NCBI RefSeq assembly: GCF_037042905.1
Contig: NC_087245.1
Coordinates: 26,474,501-26,538,500, forward strand
Direction: 5' to 3'
DNA length: 64,000 nt
From: Lytechinus pictus
Lineage: Eukaryota; Echinodermata; Echinoidea; Temnopleuroida; Toxopneustidae
Position numbers and translations under genes: made by a program. The notes beneath the pieces were generated by a model. That model made no database searches, was not told the origin of the DNA, and was given only the letters and a program-made list of their open reading frames with translations. Positions 24,701 through 36,166 of this stretch are shown here, piece by piece (position 1 is the first letter of the stretch; each line of letters starts with the position of its first letter).

Positions 24701-25347
24701 AGGATCGGTTGAAGAATGATGCAAGATTATCAGCCGAGGAAGGAGGTACCATTACATCAACTGGTCGACCAACAGATGAAGGTTCTATCCAGTATGATAG
24801 CTGAAAACATGGAAAAGACGGGTTGTGGAATAAAAAGGGGGTTTATTTAGAAATGGACCTTAAGGGGGTTGCAATGTCACTTTATTTTTTTAATGTCATT
24901 TACCGAAAAGAACATACTTTGACTATTTTCTACTTTTTACATTGACTGTCTTCGATTACCATGATCACTGAAGTTCAAGTTCCTCTGCCCAGAAATGGCA
25001 ATTCTTCTTTAATCACTCAATGCATGCTTAATGATAACTTACATTGTTTCTATCAGAGATGAGTGTCAACGCCTCTAATTCTACATCCGACCGAGGTGTC
25101 ACTCGCCAAACCTGGTATCTGTAGCGAAGAAGAGAAGCTTATATGATTGTAGGAAGCTAAATTTTGATAGGCCTATGGGTTGGGGTAAAATATCAATAAA
25201 TAGTTGCAGGAGAGGTCCATTGAAAGTATACAGGGAAAACACCAGATCAGATTCGTAATAGGTCCATGATCAGATTAAGTGATCTGAGAATTTTATTAGG
25301 TGAGGAAGTATAGGGGAAGAGAGGAGAAAGAGAGAGAGAGAGAGAGG

Positions 25348-25385
<38 letters not shown>

Positions 25386-28300
25386 TAGAGATAGAAAGAT
25401 ATAGAGGGATGTAGATAGATATAGAGATAGGTAGGTAGGTAGATAGATAGATAGAGAGAGGGGGATTGGAGGCAGGGGCGACCACCCCTATTTGAAGTAG
25501 TGAATATAAAAATAAATAGAAGATAAAAGGAAGAGAGGGAAATAAAACTATATTAACAGGTTCGGCTCGTGTAGCTCTATTATATCCTTATTAACCAATT
25601 TAGAGGGACACTACCCCTCTTATAAACAACAACAAAATTTTTTGAAATTCAGACCTCAAAAGGAACATTATCTCGTTTAACTACAATGGGTCATATATTT
25701 ACTCATTTTTTCTAGGGGAAGAAGCTCAGATTCGAACCCCAAACCCTTTATGATCTTGGCTGAACCAGTGGCGTACCGTGGGTCACGGCATGGGGGGGGG
25801 GGGGCACCAGCAAAACTTCGAGTCACTTAGTGAACGCGCGAAGCGCGCTCCGTTGCCAGGTATACTGACCTGATAGAGATATTTTAAGGACAGTGCCATT
25901 AAACGGATAATATCTCACTGATTAAATAATGCGAGCGCGAAGCGCATGCTGAACATTTTTGAAATTTAGACCTAAAAAGGGACATTATAAGCACATTTTT
26001 GTGATCATGATACGTACCTGTCTCGCAAAACAAACAAGGCGAGCGCGAAACGCGAGTTGATTTTTTTTATATATTGACCCCAAACAGGGAAATTTAAAGG
26101 ACTATATAGAAACCATTAAAAGTATACATATCTTACCACAGTCATCTAATGCGAGTGCCAAGCGCTGCCTGGTTTTGTTAGAATTACATCTAAAAACATG
26201 AAGCACTTGTAGTCATTGTAATCATTATTAACATACGCATCTCAATCAAAATATTGCGAGCGCGAAGCGCGAGCTGAAAATTTAGGAAATTCAGACATGA
26301 AGATGTGAATTTTAAGGACTGTTTGTAGGAATTCATGAAGATCATACGTATTTCACTAACCAAATGATTCGAGCGCGAAGCCCGAGCTGAAATTTTTGAA
26401 TATATTGACCCCAAACAGGGATATTTTAAGGACTATTTTTTTAAGGAATCCATTAAGAATATACATATCTCACCATAGTTATCTAATGCGAGTGCCAAGT
26501 GCTTGCTGATTTTGCTAGAAACACATTTAAGCACATGAATCACTTTTTGTAGGCATTGTAATCATGATTAACATACGCATCTCACTAATTAAATATTGCG
26601 AGCGCGAAGCGCGAGCTGAAAGTTTAAGAAATTCAGACATGAAGAGGGGCATTCTAAGGCTTGTTGGTGGGAATCGACTTAAGTATTTCCCTAACCAAAT
26701 GATGCGAGCGCGAAGTGCGAGCTGAGAATATTTGATATTCAAATCAGAAAAATTTACATTTTAAGGACTGATTTTAGGAATTCATGAAGAGCAGATATAT
26801 CTCACCAATTCACTAATGCGAACGTAAGCAAAAAATCAGCCATTTTGAAGCACGTTTGCCAATTTGAGGATCCCCATTGAAAGTACAACAAGACTTTTTA
26901 AACATCCATAATTTGCCTATTTCTTAATCGATTTTGATGAAACTGTTTTTTTTTATTGTTCCTCTCATTTTATCTTTCCAATGAGATTGCTTCTCTTCTT
27001 GGGCTTTGGTTTCCTTTAAAATGGGGCAATCACTTTAAGTAGTCATAAAAAGAAGCATATGCCACTACATAAAAAAAATAATAACTCGAAGTGCGAGGAA
27101 ATATATTTGGTGTATATTGACATGAAAACGAGAGATTTTAGTACAACAGGATTATATATCTCGTTAAACAGACAAATCGAGCACCAGGAACAATGAATAC
27201 ATACGCCCTGAGCAAATTTTGTTTCATAAAATTATGAAAAATTGTTTCATATGTAATATAGCATAACATAATTGAAATATAATATAACATTAAAATGAAG
27301 AATAATTTATTCTTTCCCGCTAAGTTTCTCTTCCTTTCTCCCTCTTTTTCTCCTTTCCCCCGTTTTTTTGCCAGCCGATGGGGGGGGGGGGGGGGGGGGC
27401 ACGTGCCCCCCATGCCCCCTGTAGTTACGCCACTGGGCTGAACCACTATAAAATAAATCGGACTTCAGAGCACTGATTTTGATTTATTCATTTCCGTTCA
27501 ACAAAAGGAGATAAAATCGAAGTAACAATACATATTCAAAATAAAATACAGACAGTTCAATAACATTTGATAACAAATATTGAAGATAAATGGACTGAAC
27601 GGACAACGGAGTGACTGTAAATTATTATGGCAGCCATAACTTGGGAGATGGGAGGGAGCTCCCAAAAAAAAAATCCGAATCACCACATGGATTATGCAAT
27701 GAGTCGGGTGCGTTGCTACGTCAGCACGTGAATTTCCTTTTGTTAGGCATAATTGAAGCCCCAGGACTGTAAAGAATACCATTAAAAGCAGAATGCAAAC
27801 CAAATTGCAACTTCAGTGATTCACCATGTTCACCATATGTTAATTTCCCAAATCCTACTGATCAATTCATGTAAACTGGACTGAGTATTTAAATGGCCCG
27901 ACTCAAAGTTGTCCATCGATTTATCATGTATATAATGTTATAGATTATTGGAGGCTTAAATACGTCTAGTACGTCGAGTGGCGGTTATCATGGTCCAGCA
28001 GAAACAAATTCCTTCCCGACCACGGTGAGTTTATCTTGATTAATAAAGATGCGAATAATACAGACAAGTTGTTGTTTTACCTATCAATGTTCTTTGAGCT
28101 ATATGTAATACAACTGAAGCCTGCAGATATCCGGTACTAAATTGTACTTTGGGTTCATTATGACTCTGGAACTCTGAATGAATGTATGATTGTATTATTT
28201 TTCATGTATATATCCAAAAATATGATTAAGTACATCAAATGTTTCTTTTTATCATGTTAATTATGGAACACCAATTATCAGAAACATTGCTGGATTCACA

Positions 28301-29726
28301 ATGATAGATTCATTAGTTCATTCAATCATTGCGGTTCACTAAAACAAATCCATACGGCAGCCGAGAGACTATAGGATACAGATTAATATCACATAGGCTA
28401 CGAGAATTAGTAATTACAAATCAATATGTAAAATAAAGATGATTTAGGGGCAATAAACTGTAATCATTTAAACTTATACCTATAACACTTGAGGAATTAC
28501 ATCAATATCGAATTAACATATCATTCCAATTCAGTTAGAGTGCAGTAAAGTATATTAGCATGATTAGTTTTAACTTTGGGAGGGGGTGGGGACGGATTCA
28601 AGTATGCATGACAAAATAATAATTTATGCACCGACATAGCAACGGACCTGTCTCATGGTAAATACAATTGAAAGTACTTTGTTTTCGAAACCCCACCCAC
28701 CCCCTTCATATTCAGGGGGTCGGGGAAGCGGGGGCTGAGGGGGGGGGATTCAGAGAGAAAAAAAATGAGGGAGAATACTATACAGAGGAGAAGCATACAG
28801 AGCGAAAAGGCAGGATGGATAAAATCAAACAAAGGAAATTATATTCGCCCATTCTTTTGGAGATTGAAAAATCGTTCCGCGGCCCTTGATCTTTGCGCTT
28901 CCTGCCCTCGATCGTTTATATAAATCAAGTGATTTAAAAACATACAATAATTTGTTTAACCGATCAGGGGTGGGTCTAGCTTTCGCCAGGAGGGCCGGAA
29001 AATATTTTTGTCCACGTTTTCCCGATCGGCTCGAAAATAGCTGTTTATTTGAGAGGGGATCGGGGAAGTCCTAACTTCAGTCTGAAGTTTTAAGTACATC
29101 TTAATTTTTTCTAAGGAATCTCACAAGACCTAAATGAACAATTTAAGCGCGAAGCGCGCGCTCAAATTTTTGAATATATCACGTAGTTATTTAGACCTGA
29201 AAATTGAATATTCTGAGCATTCTTTTTTAATCAAGCGCGAGCAGAAACTTTTTTTAGCATACTGACCTGAAAAAGGACTAAAAAGGAATGTTTGTAGTGA
29301 CTCGTGAAGAGGATACATATCTCACCAATCAATAAGACGAGCAGATCATATTGTCTCAATTGTGGAGATCTGATTTTAATGAATGTTATTGAATAGAATC
29401 GAATTGATATAGTAGGTCTACTTTGCTATCTTATAAAAATTGTTCAAATTATTTACATTATTACATTATTATGTGCAAATTCGGATGGTGATAAAAATAT
29501 AATATATGAAAGTATTATCATGATTATCGATGAATACTAATCCTCAGCGATCTGTTACTTTGAACAAATAATATATACAATGAGTTGACATGTAGGATCC
29601 ACGGTTCTATTCAACTCACCCATCATATCGAACCAGTGGATCGTCTGACCCCGCTCCTGTCCCGTACAGGACCAAGCAAATTACGATGGTCACAGCCACT
29701 CTCATCCCATTCCCTGCCAGTATCAT
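9605..29726 (-). CDS. Pro-carboxypeptidase A-like zinc metallopeptidase (M14A), complete
   Basis: Eleven in-phase GT-AG exons: 29726-29620, 25118-25043, 24800-24687, 18980-18879, 16988-16887, 15814-15683, 14656-14546, 13279-13189, 12464-12265, 11802-11718 and 9798-9605, giving 437 aa. A signal peptide ([19 protein letters not shown]) comes first; the first ATG is at 29726 and a second at 29705 is possible. A propeptide (~30-116) follows, with [10 protein letters not shown] and [10 protein letters not shown]. Trypsin-type activation after Arg116 (QYMNR/VQTG) aligns with residue 1 of mature CPA. Zinc ligands are His195, Glu198 (HAREW) and His322 (IHSYSQ); substrate Arg253, Asn270-Arg271 and Tyr374; catalytic Glu397 (LELRD); disulfide Cys264-Cys287. 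Val381 stands at the specificity position (255 in bovine CPA: Ile in CPA, Asp in CPB), predicting hydrophobic or aromatic C-terminal substrates. About ten extra residues with an NET glycosylation site precede HAREW. Likely a secreted digestive enzyme. Confidence 0.93.
11115..11703. repeat. Degenerate foldback element abutting exon 10 of the carboxypeptidase gene
   Basis: The left part (GGAATCCAACCAAAATG, then GAAAGTTATGAATTTT) and right part (ATAACTTTCTTATTGC, then CCAAGGCTGGATTTTT) are diverged inverted repeats around a loop containing matching CTCGTCCATGTA and ATGGCCTATGAG sides. It resembles the other foldbacks in the window (about 13.5, 23.4 and 47.6 kb) that share 'AAGTTATG'. Its right end is about 15 bases from the exon 10 donor. 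Confidence 0.45.
11905..12022. repeat. ATT/ATC microsatellite
   Basis: Interrupted ATT, GTT and ATC trinucleotide runs lie in the carboxypeptidase intron between exons 9 and 10. Confidence 0.7.
13453..14055. mobile_element. ~600-bp foldback MITE (TTAAAGGGATGGTCC family)
   Basis: The ends are inverted: TTAAAGGGATGGTCCAGGCT at 13453 and its diverged complement (CCCGGACCATCCTTTAA) at about 14053. Pairing continues inward through ATATTTATATCTAAATAAATAG, GAAAATTT.ATCA, GAATATTCATTAGGTGGGCTG and CATCATCAGCCCACC. There is no open frame, so it is a non-autonomous element. It lies in the intron between exons 7 and 8 of the carboxypeptidase gene. Confidence 0.7.
16989..18360. other. Carboxypeptidase intron 4, gene-free part
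   Basis: AT-rich sequence with a diverged direct repeat: AAGCACATGAACCCCTA at about 17487 and AAGCACATGGACCTATG at about 17921, each followed ~80 bases later by TTTGGTGAAAATGACATGGA. No exon was seen. The remainder of the intron is microsatellite. Confidence 0.45.
18364..18519. repeat. AAC/AAT/GAT trinucleotide microsatellite
   Basis: About 155 bases of AAC then AAT/GAT repeats, inside the intron just downstream of exon 4. The long Asn- or Ile-rich open frames through it are artefacts. Confidence 0.9.
18664..18833. repeat. CAT / CTA trinucleotide microsatellite
   Basis: CAT repeats followed by about 30 CTA repeats and then ATA/ATG runs, ending about 45 bases from the exon 4 donor at 18878. 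Homopolymeric frames here are not genes. Confidence 0.9.
19295..20476. mobile_element. hAT-like non-autonomous element, shorter copy
   Basis: The right end (GTAGTTACGCCACTG, to 20476) is the hAT-type terminus CAGTGGCGTAAC in reverse. The left end (AGTACCGTGGGTCACGGCA) matches the internal left end of the longer copy at 25766 but has a damaged terminus. Inside are five ~110-bp monomers, each with a GCGAG...GCGAGCT core (about 19450, 19555, 19670, 19777 and 19880). There is no transposase. It lies in the carboxypeptidase intron between exons 3 and 4. A T-run plus G/C tract precedes the right end. Confidence 0.7.
20522..21215. mobile_element. Foldback element with ~110-bp inverted ends and a unique core
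   Basis: The arms pair over GAGTAACTCATCAACT, GACACCTTCCTTGTGTCACAATTGTCACGTGTAATAG and the CpG-rich word CCTTCGAAGGCGAAGGGTAC (right-arm counterpart GTACCCTTCGCCTTCGAAGG). The core at about 20850-20990 does not pair and includes CTAGCCATTGCTGGATTGTG. The short open frame through the core has no recognisable product. It lies in the carboxypeptidase intron between exons 3 and 4. Confidence 0.7.
21746..21982. mobile_element. Small inverted-repeat element, GGCGGCGGAAGC ends
   Basis: The perfect 12-base inverted ends are GGCGGCGGAAGC (21746-21757) and GCTTCCGCCGCC (21971-21982). Inside are G-runs, CCCCCCTAAATTT words and long T-runs with GCTTGTCAA. The inner T-run plus GCTTGTCAATTT is shared with the MITE at 22690-23031, suggesting related families. 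Confidence 0.6.
22690..23031. mobile_element. hAT-type MITE with 8-bp target duplication ATTACACC
   Basis: The ends CACTAGCGTACCTA (22690) and TAGGTACGCCACTG (to 23031) are inverted with two mismatches. They are flanked by perfect 8-base direct repeats ATTACACC at 22682-22689 and 23032-23039. An 8-bp duplication with CAGTGGCGTA-like ends is diagnostic of the hAT superfamily. The interior has four copies of a CCCCCCTGACGAGCTTGAAGAC-like unit and long T-runs. It cannot encode a transposase. Confidence 0.8.
23077..23292. mobile_element. MITE with TAGTCTGCAAGCACAGACT ends
   Basis: The left end TAGTCTGCAAGCACAGACT (23077) and right end GGTCTGTGCCTGCAGACTA (to about 23291) are inverted. A second, altered copy lies at 57455-57643, in the ERICH3 gene region. 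The interior shares TTATACCATGT and ATGCACTATG with that copy. No coding sequence. Confidence 0.6.
23347..23950. mobile_element. Foldback MITE (AAAGGACAAGTCTACCCC family) plus truncated second copy
   Basis: The left end AAAGGACACGTCTACCCCAA and right end GGGGTGGACTGGACCTTTAAA (to 23908) are inverted. The arms share TGAAAATTTCATCA and AAGAAAGTTATGACATTTTA. A truncated second copy begins at once (23904-23950), so two copies abut. Sister copies are at 47609-48209 and 58248-58540. Confidence 0.7.
23960..24345 (-). mobile_element. LINE reverse transcriptase fragment
   Basis: On the minus strand, about 125 codons read as the fingers and palm start of a non-LTR retrotransposon reverse transcriptase: AIIIPIPKK, then [17 protein letters not shown], then [13 protein letters not shown], then motif A with its catalytic Asp ([13 protein letters not shown]). 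The copy ends before the YADD motif and has no endonuclease, so it is a dead 5'- and 3'-truncated fragment. The wording fits the CR1/L2/Rex1-like group; the exact clade is uncertain. It sits in the carboxypeptidase intron between exons 3 and 4. Confidence 0.85.
25316..25462. repeat. GA / GATA microsatellite
   Basis: A run of AG dinucleotides followed by GATA/GGTA tetranucleotides, in carboxypeptidase intron 1. Confidence 0.85.
25766..27435. mobile_element. hAT-like non-autonomous element, expanded copy, TSD GGCTGAAC
   Basis: The ends CAGTGGCGTA (25766) and TACGCCACTG (to 27435) are perfect inverted repeats flanked by perfect 8-base duplications GGCTGAAC (25758-25765 and 27436-27443). The inside is eight ~110-bp monomers with a GCGAGCGCGAAGCGCGAGCT-like core. 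Types run A-B-C-D-B'-C'-D'-H, where C-type monomers read GCGAGTGCCAAGYGCT instead. The shorter copy at 19.3 kb has A-B-C-D-H, so a B-C-D trimer was duplicated here. About 180 bases near 26835-27017 are absent from the other copy. No transposase. It lies in carboxypeptidase intron 1. Confidence 0.85.
28960..29345. mobile_element. Relic of the same GCGAG-monomer element family
   Basis: It begins near CAGGGGTGGGTCTAGC (28966) and carries two monomer cores (AAGCGCGAAGCGCGCGCTC at about 29146 and a broken AAGCGCGAGCAG at about 29234). GACCTGAAAAAGGACT and ACATATCTCACCAATCAA, typical of the monomers, follow. The right terminus is not found. It lies in carboxypeptidase intron 1, about 270 bases from exon 1. 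Confidence 0.5.
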
Positions 29727-32700
29727 TCTTGTTTGCAGGAAACTCTGTTCCGTCCAGAATGACCAAACGTAAACACCTGAACAAAGGTCCAGAACACACT
29801 GAATAGCCAGAGAGTTTTTACAGCAAAGGTGCAAATATCAGAGTCCTAGTCACTGAGTGCACTCAACTGTAGATTATGGATTCTATTATTCTGGGTGTCT
29901 AGAAAAAAGGGTAACCCATCTGTTATCCTTAATGAGAAAGATATTAAATCAGAGACAAGTTATCAAAATAATAGTCTTTCAATGACATAAAAGCTTTGAG
30001 ATATGGATGATATAGGCCTATACCTAATTGCTGAGGTTTGTTGGATCACCACGGATCGATCCCGCTAAGGATCACTAACACACCAACAAAGTTTACTTTC
30101 TAGAACTATTTTTTACAGTTGGTTCACTTCTACTGCAGATCAAAAAGGTTAAAATATGTGTGATCCAGAAGGGGGGGATGGCCCCTCCCCGCATAGCCTT
30201 CGACACACCCGTGCCCAGAAAAGGTGTCGAAAAGGGTCTCGTTCCATGCAACTAGGCGTCGTCAATGTCTTTTGGAAAAGGGAATTGCCTTTTCAGCACT
30301 ACTTGCCACTTACTGTTTTTCTTCTAGTCATCTCACATTTTGTTGCTAGTTTTGAAATGCAGGTTATGTTATTTTAAGGGATGCAGTTAAACGTTTAAGT
30401 TTTCATGAGGGAATTTGTAAGACTTATCCATTGTTTTACTTGGCCTCTTTGGATTGTGCGTGCATCGATGACTATAAGTAGATGAATATGGAAATCCCTT
30501 TAAGTTAATACCTTACCAATGTGTCCTTCTAGTCACATGTAATCATGATAATGCCTCATAACCATAGACAATGCATTTGTCATAAGAATCATATATTATT
30601 AGTTTTTTTAATACACCCTGTAGTACGATAAAACGACTGTAAAGCTGGATTGCTATGATTGCTTCCTCTGGTTAAGCCCAGGTTAAGACGTTACCTTTAA
30701 CATAGGCCTACAAATGAGTTAACGTTTTAAGCCGATATTTCTAATAATAGCAAAAAATAGGCGCAGTATTTATCATCACCATTCATTTGTTAGTGTAGCA
30801 AAGCGAAAAACATTGCATTTGAATCTCCAAAATAATGGGCCAATTTAAGTCTCTCTCCCTCTCTCCACAGCCTCGTCGCTAGGGGCATCGATCCATGTTT
30901 CGGGTGGAAAGGGGGGGGGGGCAAAAATAAAAAAATGTCAAAAAATTTCTGCAAATTAAAATACAGAATATGCGCGCAAAATGCGCCGAAAAAATGAAAA
31001 TTTTGTAGGTTTGATATTTTTATTCCGAGTTTGATGGTTTCATGGTGCTTTGTAATGCTGAAAAACATATATACAAGTATTTGCATTTCTTTTTATGAAT
31101 TTTTTTAAGTTGTCAAAATTATTGGGAGAGGGGGACAAAATATGTTTGAACCCCAATAATTTCATGGGGGTGATCCCCCCGATCGACTCCTCTGCTCGTC
31201 ACCGTCATGATTAACTCCAGGGACCAATTTCATAAAACTTGTTATAATAACAGTTAAAAGCTACGGAAATCCTCCATTCTGACTGGCTGATAGTAAACTG
31301 GTTACTAAAATAATGCATTTGCTATTCTAACAAGTCTTTATGAAATGGGATCATGTTCTTTTCTTTTACACCAGCCCTTATAGGCCAACCGTATTCTCTG
31401 CATCTCAAATCCCTACTCTTTAACTCTCCTTTTACCCCATACTTGAAAGTTGGTTAATTTGCATAAAGATCATCATTAAGCATAGAAAATATACAGAAGA
31501 CATGTGCAAATAAACAAAGATAATTATATGGCATTTTGTTCTAATTTATTATTCTTTGATCACTATGCTCTAATAACAAATTTGCTTGTGAGAAAGTAAA
31601 CACAGAAAGACGAAATATATTGTGAGATAGTAGTTGGACGGATAAATCAATAAGTGCACGTTTTGCTTTAGAAATGTCACATAATTCAAACAGTAAAGCA
31701 GTGTTTAGTACAGAGCTTGCATAAAAGAACAAAAAAGTATAAAAACTCATTGCAATAAAATCCCACACTTGTATGGTTATGTTAATCTTATAATGCAAAT
31801 AGAGGCAAATCTGCATGGGAAAAAAGGGTAATGCTAATACAGTAATTGACATTACTAACATTGTTCAATGATATAAGAAGAAGTAAGGTGGAGTCAGTCT
31901 TAAAAATACGACCCAGGGCCCGAACCTATTAAAGGTGATGGTAGAGGAAGGGACAGGGGAGAGACTATACCATCCCCTATTTCTCATGTGATGAAAGGGG
32001 GTGGGAATAAACTTGTGTGTCAGTACAAATGTACAGCACCCTTGTTTTCCTGATGGAGTGATGTCACTCTGGATGCAACTAGATACAATTAATTTAGAAA
32101 CTAATAAACTTTTACAGAAAAAAAGGAAATGAAGATTCACTTGTGGTTTGTTTTTTGATGGACCCGAACACAATTTTATGATAAACAATGCTAAAAAAGA
32201 CTCTTACTTTCAACTGAAAGGGATCACTCTGTTTTCAGAAATTGTTCTGAAAATTCTATAAGCCATTTACTTTCCAACTTTATACATCCCTGTCCAAAAA
32301 TGTTAATTTCCCAGGATTTCCCTATGTAAATAATAATAATATTTATATTTCTTTTCCAAGAAAATATGAATATCATTCATAAGGCACCATCGGAAGGCAT
32401 TTTGTATGAATTCAATTTGAAAAATATAAATTGTAATGTATACACTTGGTAACATGAATAGCGTGAGTTTCATATCAGAAATTAGCATTAAAATATTAAG
32501 ATATTTTATTTTTTTCAAAAAAAGTACACTATGCAAATGACATATAGAGAGACAATGCCAATTTTTAAAGCCTGAACTTTATCCTGAAATGACATATGAA
32601 TGTAAGTTTTGCATCATCCCATCATATTTGATTTAATTGCCTTTTTTAATTGAATGCATGAAGAGATGAGAGTAAATTTGAGTTTGACCAGTAACTTTGG

Positions 32701-34699
32701 TAAACAACACAACAGTCAACTACAGCCCATTGCAAATCAGTATACTATCAGAGTTATAACAAGAACAACATTTTGGTGAGTGTATGGAAATATCAAGTGA
32801 CTAACAAACTCACGCAGGCTTACAAAATAGGATTTGCATTAAGATTAGTTTAGAAAAAGGAGTGATTATTAAATCCAAAGGGTGATTAGGATACTGTGCT
32901 TCTAAAGTAATACATTGATAATACAATATCATACAGTTTGTGCCATCAGGTATTAGTTACAGTATGTGCAGTTGTGGATTTTGATCAAACTGCTGTACAC
33001 AAATAGGCATCTTTCTTTCAATCTTTGACTTTATTTTTCATTCAAATCGCCAGATACATGCACAGATAGACACAACCATGACAGCTTAAAATAGCCTATT
33101 GTGATAATCAATTTGATATATCTATTTGATAAATCATTCAATCGCGTTAAGCTGAACAACTTCAATAATTCATTTTCATATTAGTACATTAGCCTCCAGA
33201 ATGATTTCACTTCTTGTACGATGTTAAAATCCCCACATCTCTCAAATTTTTTATAAACATGTACTAGTATTCAATTTCTTTGCTTTACTAACAAAATAAC
33301 ACTAGAATATACATACACATGACCATACATTATTAGAAATACACATGTACTTATCAGAATCATACAAATGAATCAAAATATCAAGTTCTTAGCATTCTTA
33401 TAATCAAATTCACTCCAACTGATAATGAAAAATTTGAAGAAAAGGTTCATCAAAAACATTATGATCACACATCATGCAGCATACTAAAATCACACACACA
33501 TTATACCTAAATGCTGCATTATAAGCCTGTAGAAGTGTATTCTATAGTAAGCTCAGTAGCAAAGGCTTCATAACATCAATTCAGAATTAGCAGAAACTAG
33601 GCAGAAATATCCAGAATGATGGATTTAAATTTACAATTTCTTTTTTAACAATCTCAATTATGCTTCCAATGAAATCAAATTGTTTTGAATTATTGTTGTT
33701 GGAATGTTGTTTGAATACAGATCATCATTATTCAGAGTACATTCAGAATGCTCTTCATTTGCAGTAAAATGTTTTCTTCTTCCAATGTACATCAAGCTTT
33801 TTTCAAGCAAAACATTAGGTCTGGACCCATGAATTGGTCCGAATATCTGGAATGCATTCACTTGTTTAAAGTACGGTAAAACAAAAGAGAGAATTTAATT
33901 CTGACTGCATTTCTGCTCATTCTTCTTCTCGTGTGAACATTATGGTTAACATAAAACATGCTTGAATATTGTAAAACTAAACATTCCTTAGTAAAATGTA
34001 TAGAAAATATATATTTCAATATCTTGCAAAGCCATACAATGTGCGAAGAATTTTGTTTGGCCACATACAATTAATGATGATATCAATTTCTGTACCAGAT
34101 CTGTACAAACTCCAATATTTTACAGATATAACAAAGTAAACAAACCACAATTACAGCTTCATTTAGGTGATTAACATGTAGCAACCTCTCTCTATATCAC
34201 AGATCTATTTCAATAAAATATTGTAATAACAATTATCCAAGTATGTTTATATGCATTCATAATTAACAAATAACAATCATTATATGTACATTACTACTTG
34301 CAACTGCTGATGAATATGAAAGTGACTATAGTCATTTATGAATAAAAATATCAAGAGGATAAAGTACAATTGAAAAATACATATTCTCCATACCTGTACA
34401 GAAAATGCCCAAGCAATTATCTCACATCTACATTGAAATATATTTTGTTAATTTCTTTTTACAATAAAGGAGATATTTCTTTACCATATATGTTTCTTAG
34501 TTTCAAGGTGGAAAGAGTGTGAAGTACTTTATTCTATCACACACATAATTAAAGGAATCATTGTTAATTCATAGGCAAACATAGATGTACTTGTTATTTT
34601 AGTTTTGAAGACAAAGCTATATCAAGGTAAAATATATAGATGTAATCTGATATCAAATACTAGTTGTCAACTAGTCAAGGTTTGATAATTAATTATTCT

Positions 34700-34782
34700 C
34701 ATTCTCTTTCTCTCACTCTCTTTCATTCACCCCCCCCCCCTCTTTCTACCTCTCTCCTCTTCTCTTCTCTTCTCTTCTCCCT
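34700..34782. repeat. CT-rich microsatellite with C-run
   Basis: TCTCTTTCTCTCACTCTC, then a run of ten C, then TCTTCTCTTCTC repeats. Confidence 0.75.
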
Positions 34783-35556
34783 CTCAATAAGACAGGATAG
34801 AGAAGAGTCTCTCTGAAATGATCATACATAATAATATATGGTAGCATTTAAAACTACAGATTTCACTTCGAAGATGTCTCTCTCTATATATACATATACA
34901 GGTTGATTTTATCCGTATCTAACCAGGGACGTTAGAGGGAGAACACATCCCTGATCTAACCTACAGTATACTCTTAAATCATCATCAATCACAACTGCAA
35001 CTTCTCAATTTGAATTGCAATTAAAATCTACTTAAAATAGAACCTTGATGATAATCATATCAAACTGAACATGCTATTTTTCCATTTGATTAGTATTAAA
35101 AATCATGCCTGAAATTGCCTTTAAAAATATACACGCATTAACCAATGAACATATATATAATACACTAACTTAGAATCCCCCAACATACTCAGACAGGTTT
35201 ATGATACAGAAATTGCACTCTAAAATTACATGTATACGCTAGATTACATCAGGTCAAAAGGCCTTACATGGTCCTACGATTTTCAGTCAGTACATGTAAG
35301 TCATTACAGTTTCATTAACATACAAAAATAACTTGGACATAGTAAAAATATATATGTATACCCTCATGTTAATGTTGAGGAGGTTTATGGTTCTTGTGTA
35401 GTTAGTACTGGGAAGCACTATGGCAGAATAAAAATATCAAATGAGAAATGAAAAAAAAGCAATGGAGTGGAATTTGAGAGACACAAAAGAGAAAAAGAGG
35501 GGGGGAGAGAGAATTACTTTGTGAGATTGGGTAAAGCCCTTGAAAGAACTGTAGGC

Positions 35557-35786
35557 TAGATGACAGCTAAAAGCAGATGAAGAGGTGATGAGATGATGAG
35601 GCTTGACACTCCAATAAGCTTGACATTGAGGGAATTTATTCCACCATCCTTTTCAGTACCCAACACAAGGTGAGCCATAAAACCTCCCCATATGTTATCC
35701 ATACCATCATCAAATCCTTTAAAGATCACCTCCCTCTCAGATTCTTTGACATTGGGAAGTTGTTTGACATCTTCCGGAAGACAGAC
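35557..35786 (-). other. Unassigned coding-like frame with hydrophobic C-terminus
   Basis: Reading minus from about 35786 to TAG at 35557, about 75 codons are open. They start at VCLPEDVKQLPNVKESER, continue as a mixed, protein-like segment (FDDGMDNIWGGFMAHLVLG) and end in a hydrophobic tail (SLIISSPLHLLLAVI). A possible acceptor (TTGCAG) lies upstream, but a TGA falls between it and the frame; the AG inside CCGGAAG is another option. It could be a last exon of a membrane or GPI-type protein, an alternative end of the LRR gene, or chance. No family recognised. Confidence 0.3.
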
Positions 35787-36166
35787 TCAATAATTCTGCA
35801 AGCCTGCAACGAACCAAGTCTAAGAAGATGGGAATGAAATATTGTCACCATCTGTGATAGTAGGCATATACACTATCTTCATAAGATATGAAAATGCTAT
35901 TAAATTAAGGACCAATTTGCCAAGACCAAAAAAAAATTATGTCAGATAAAATAAAAACTAAGGGAAGTGTTCTCTGACATACTTGCCTTTATCACAATTT
36001 GCATACCGTGCAGGCAACTATTCACTTCTCTTTAAATGCATGTGTTGCTCACGAACAATGTTTCTTGTCTTGATATTCAGCTTTTTTTGTCTAGACATTT
36101 ACATCAGCTATTGAGCAGGTAACATTCACACATGAATAAGATCGATAGCAATCCTGTAATAATCAG

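Larger units (their letters stand above)
29727..36166. other. Intergenic region between carboxypeptidase 5' end and LRR gene 3' end
   Basis: Mostly AT-rich spacer. The first few hundred bases should contain the carboxypeptidase promoter and 5' leader; no clear TATA box was found. Notable items are a G-run near 30909, a possible element relic at about 30870-31200, a CT microsatellite at 34700-34780 and a coding-like minus-strand frame at 35557-35786 (listed separately). Much of 33-36 kb could be LRR-gene 3' UTR. No other exon is supported. Confidence 0.45.

Noticed and set aside
30030..30090. Short inverted words TTTGTTGG/CCAACAAA with GGATC repeats as a regulatory hairpin
   Set aside because: The arms are only 8 bases and the interior is not consistently paired, so this is expected by chance.
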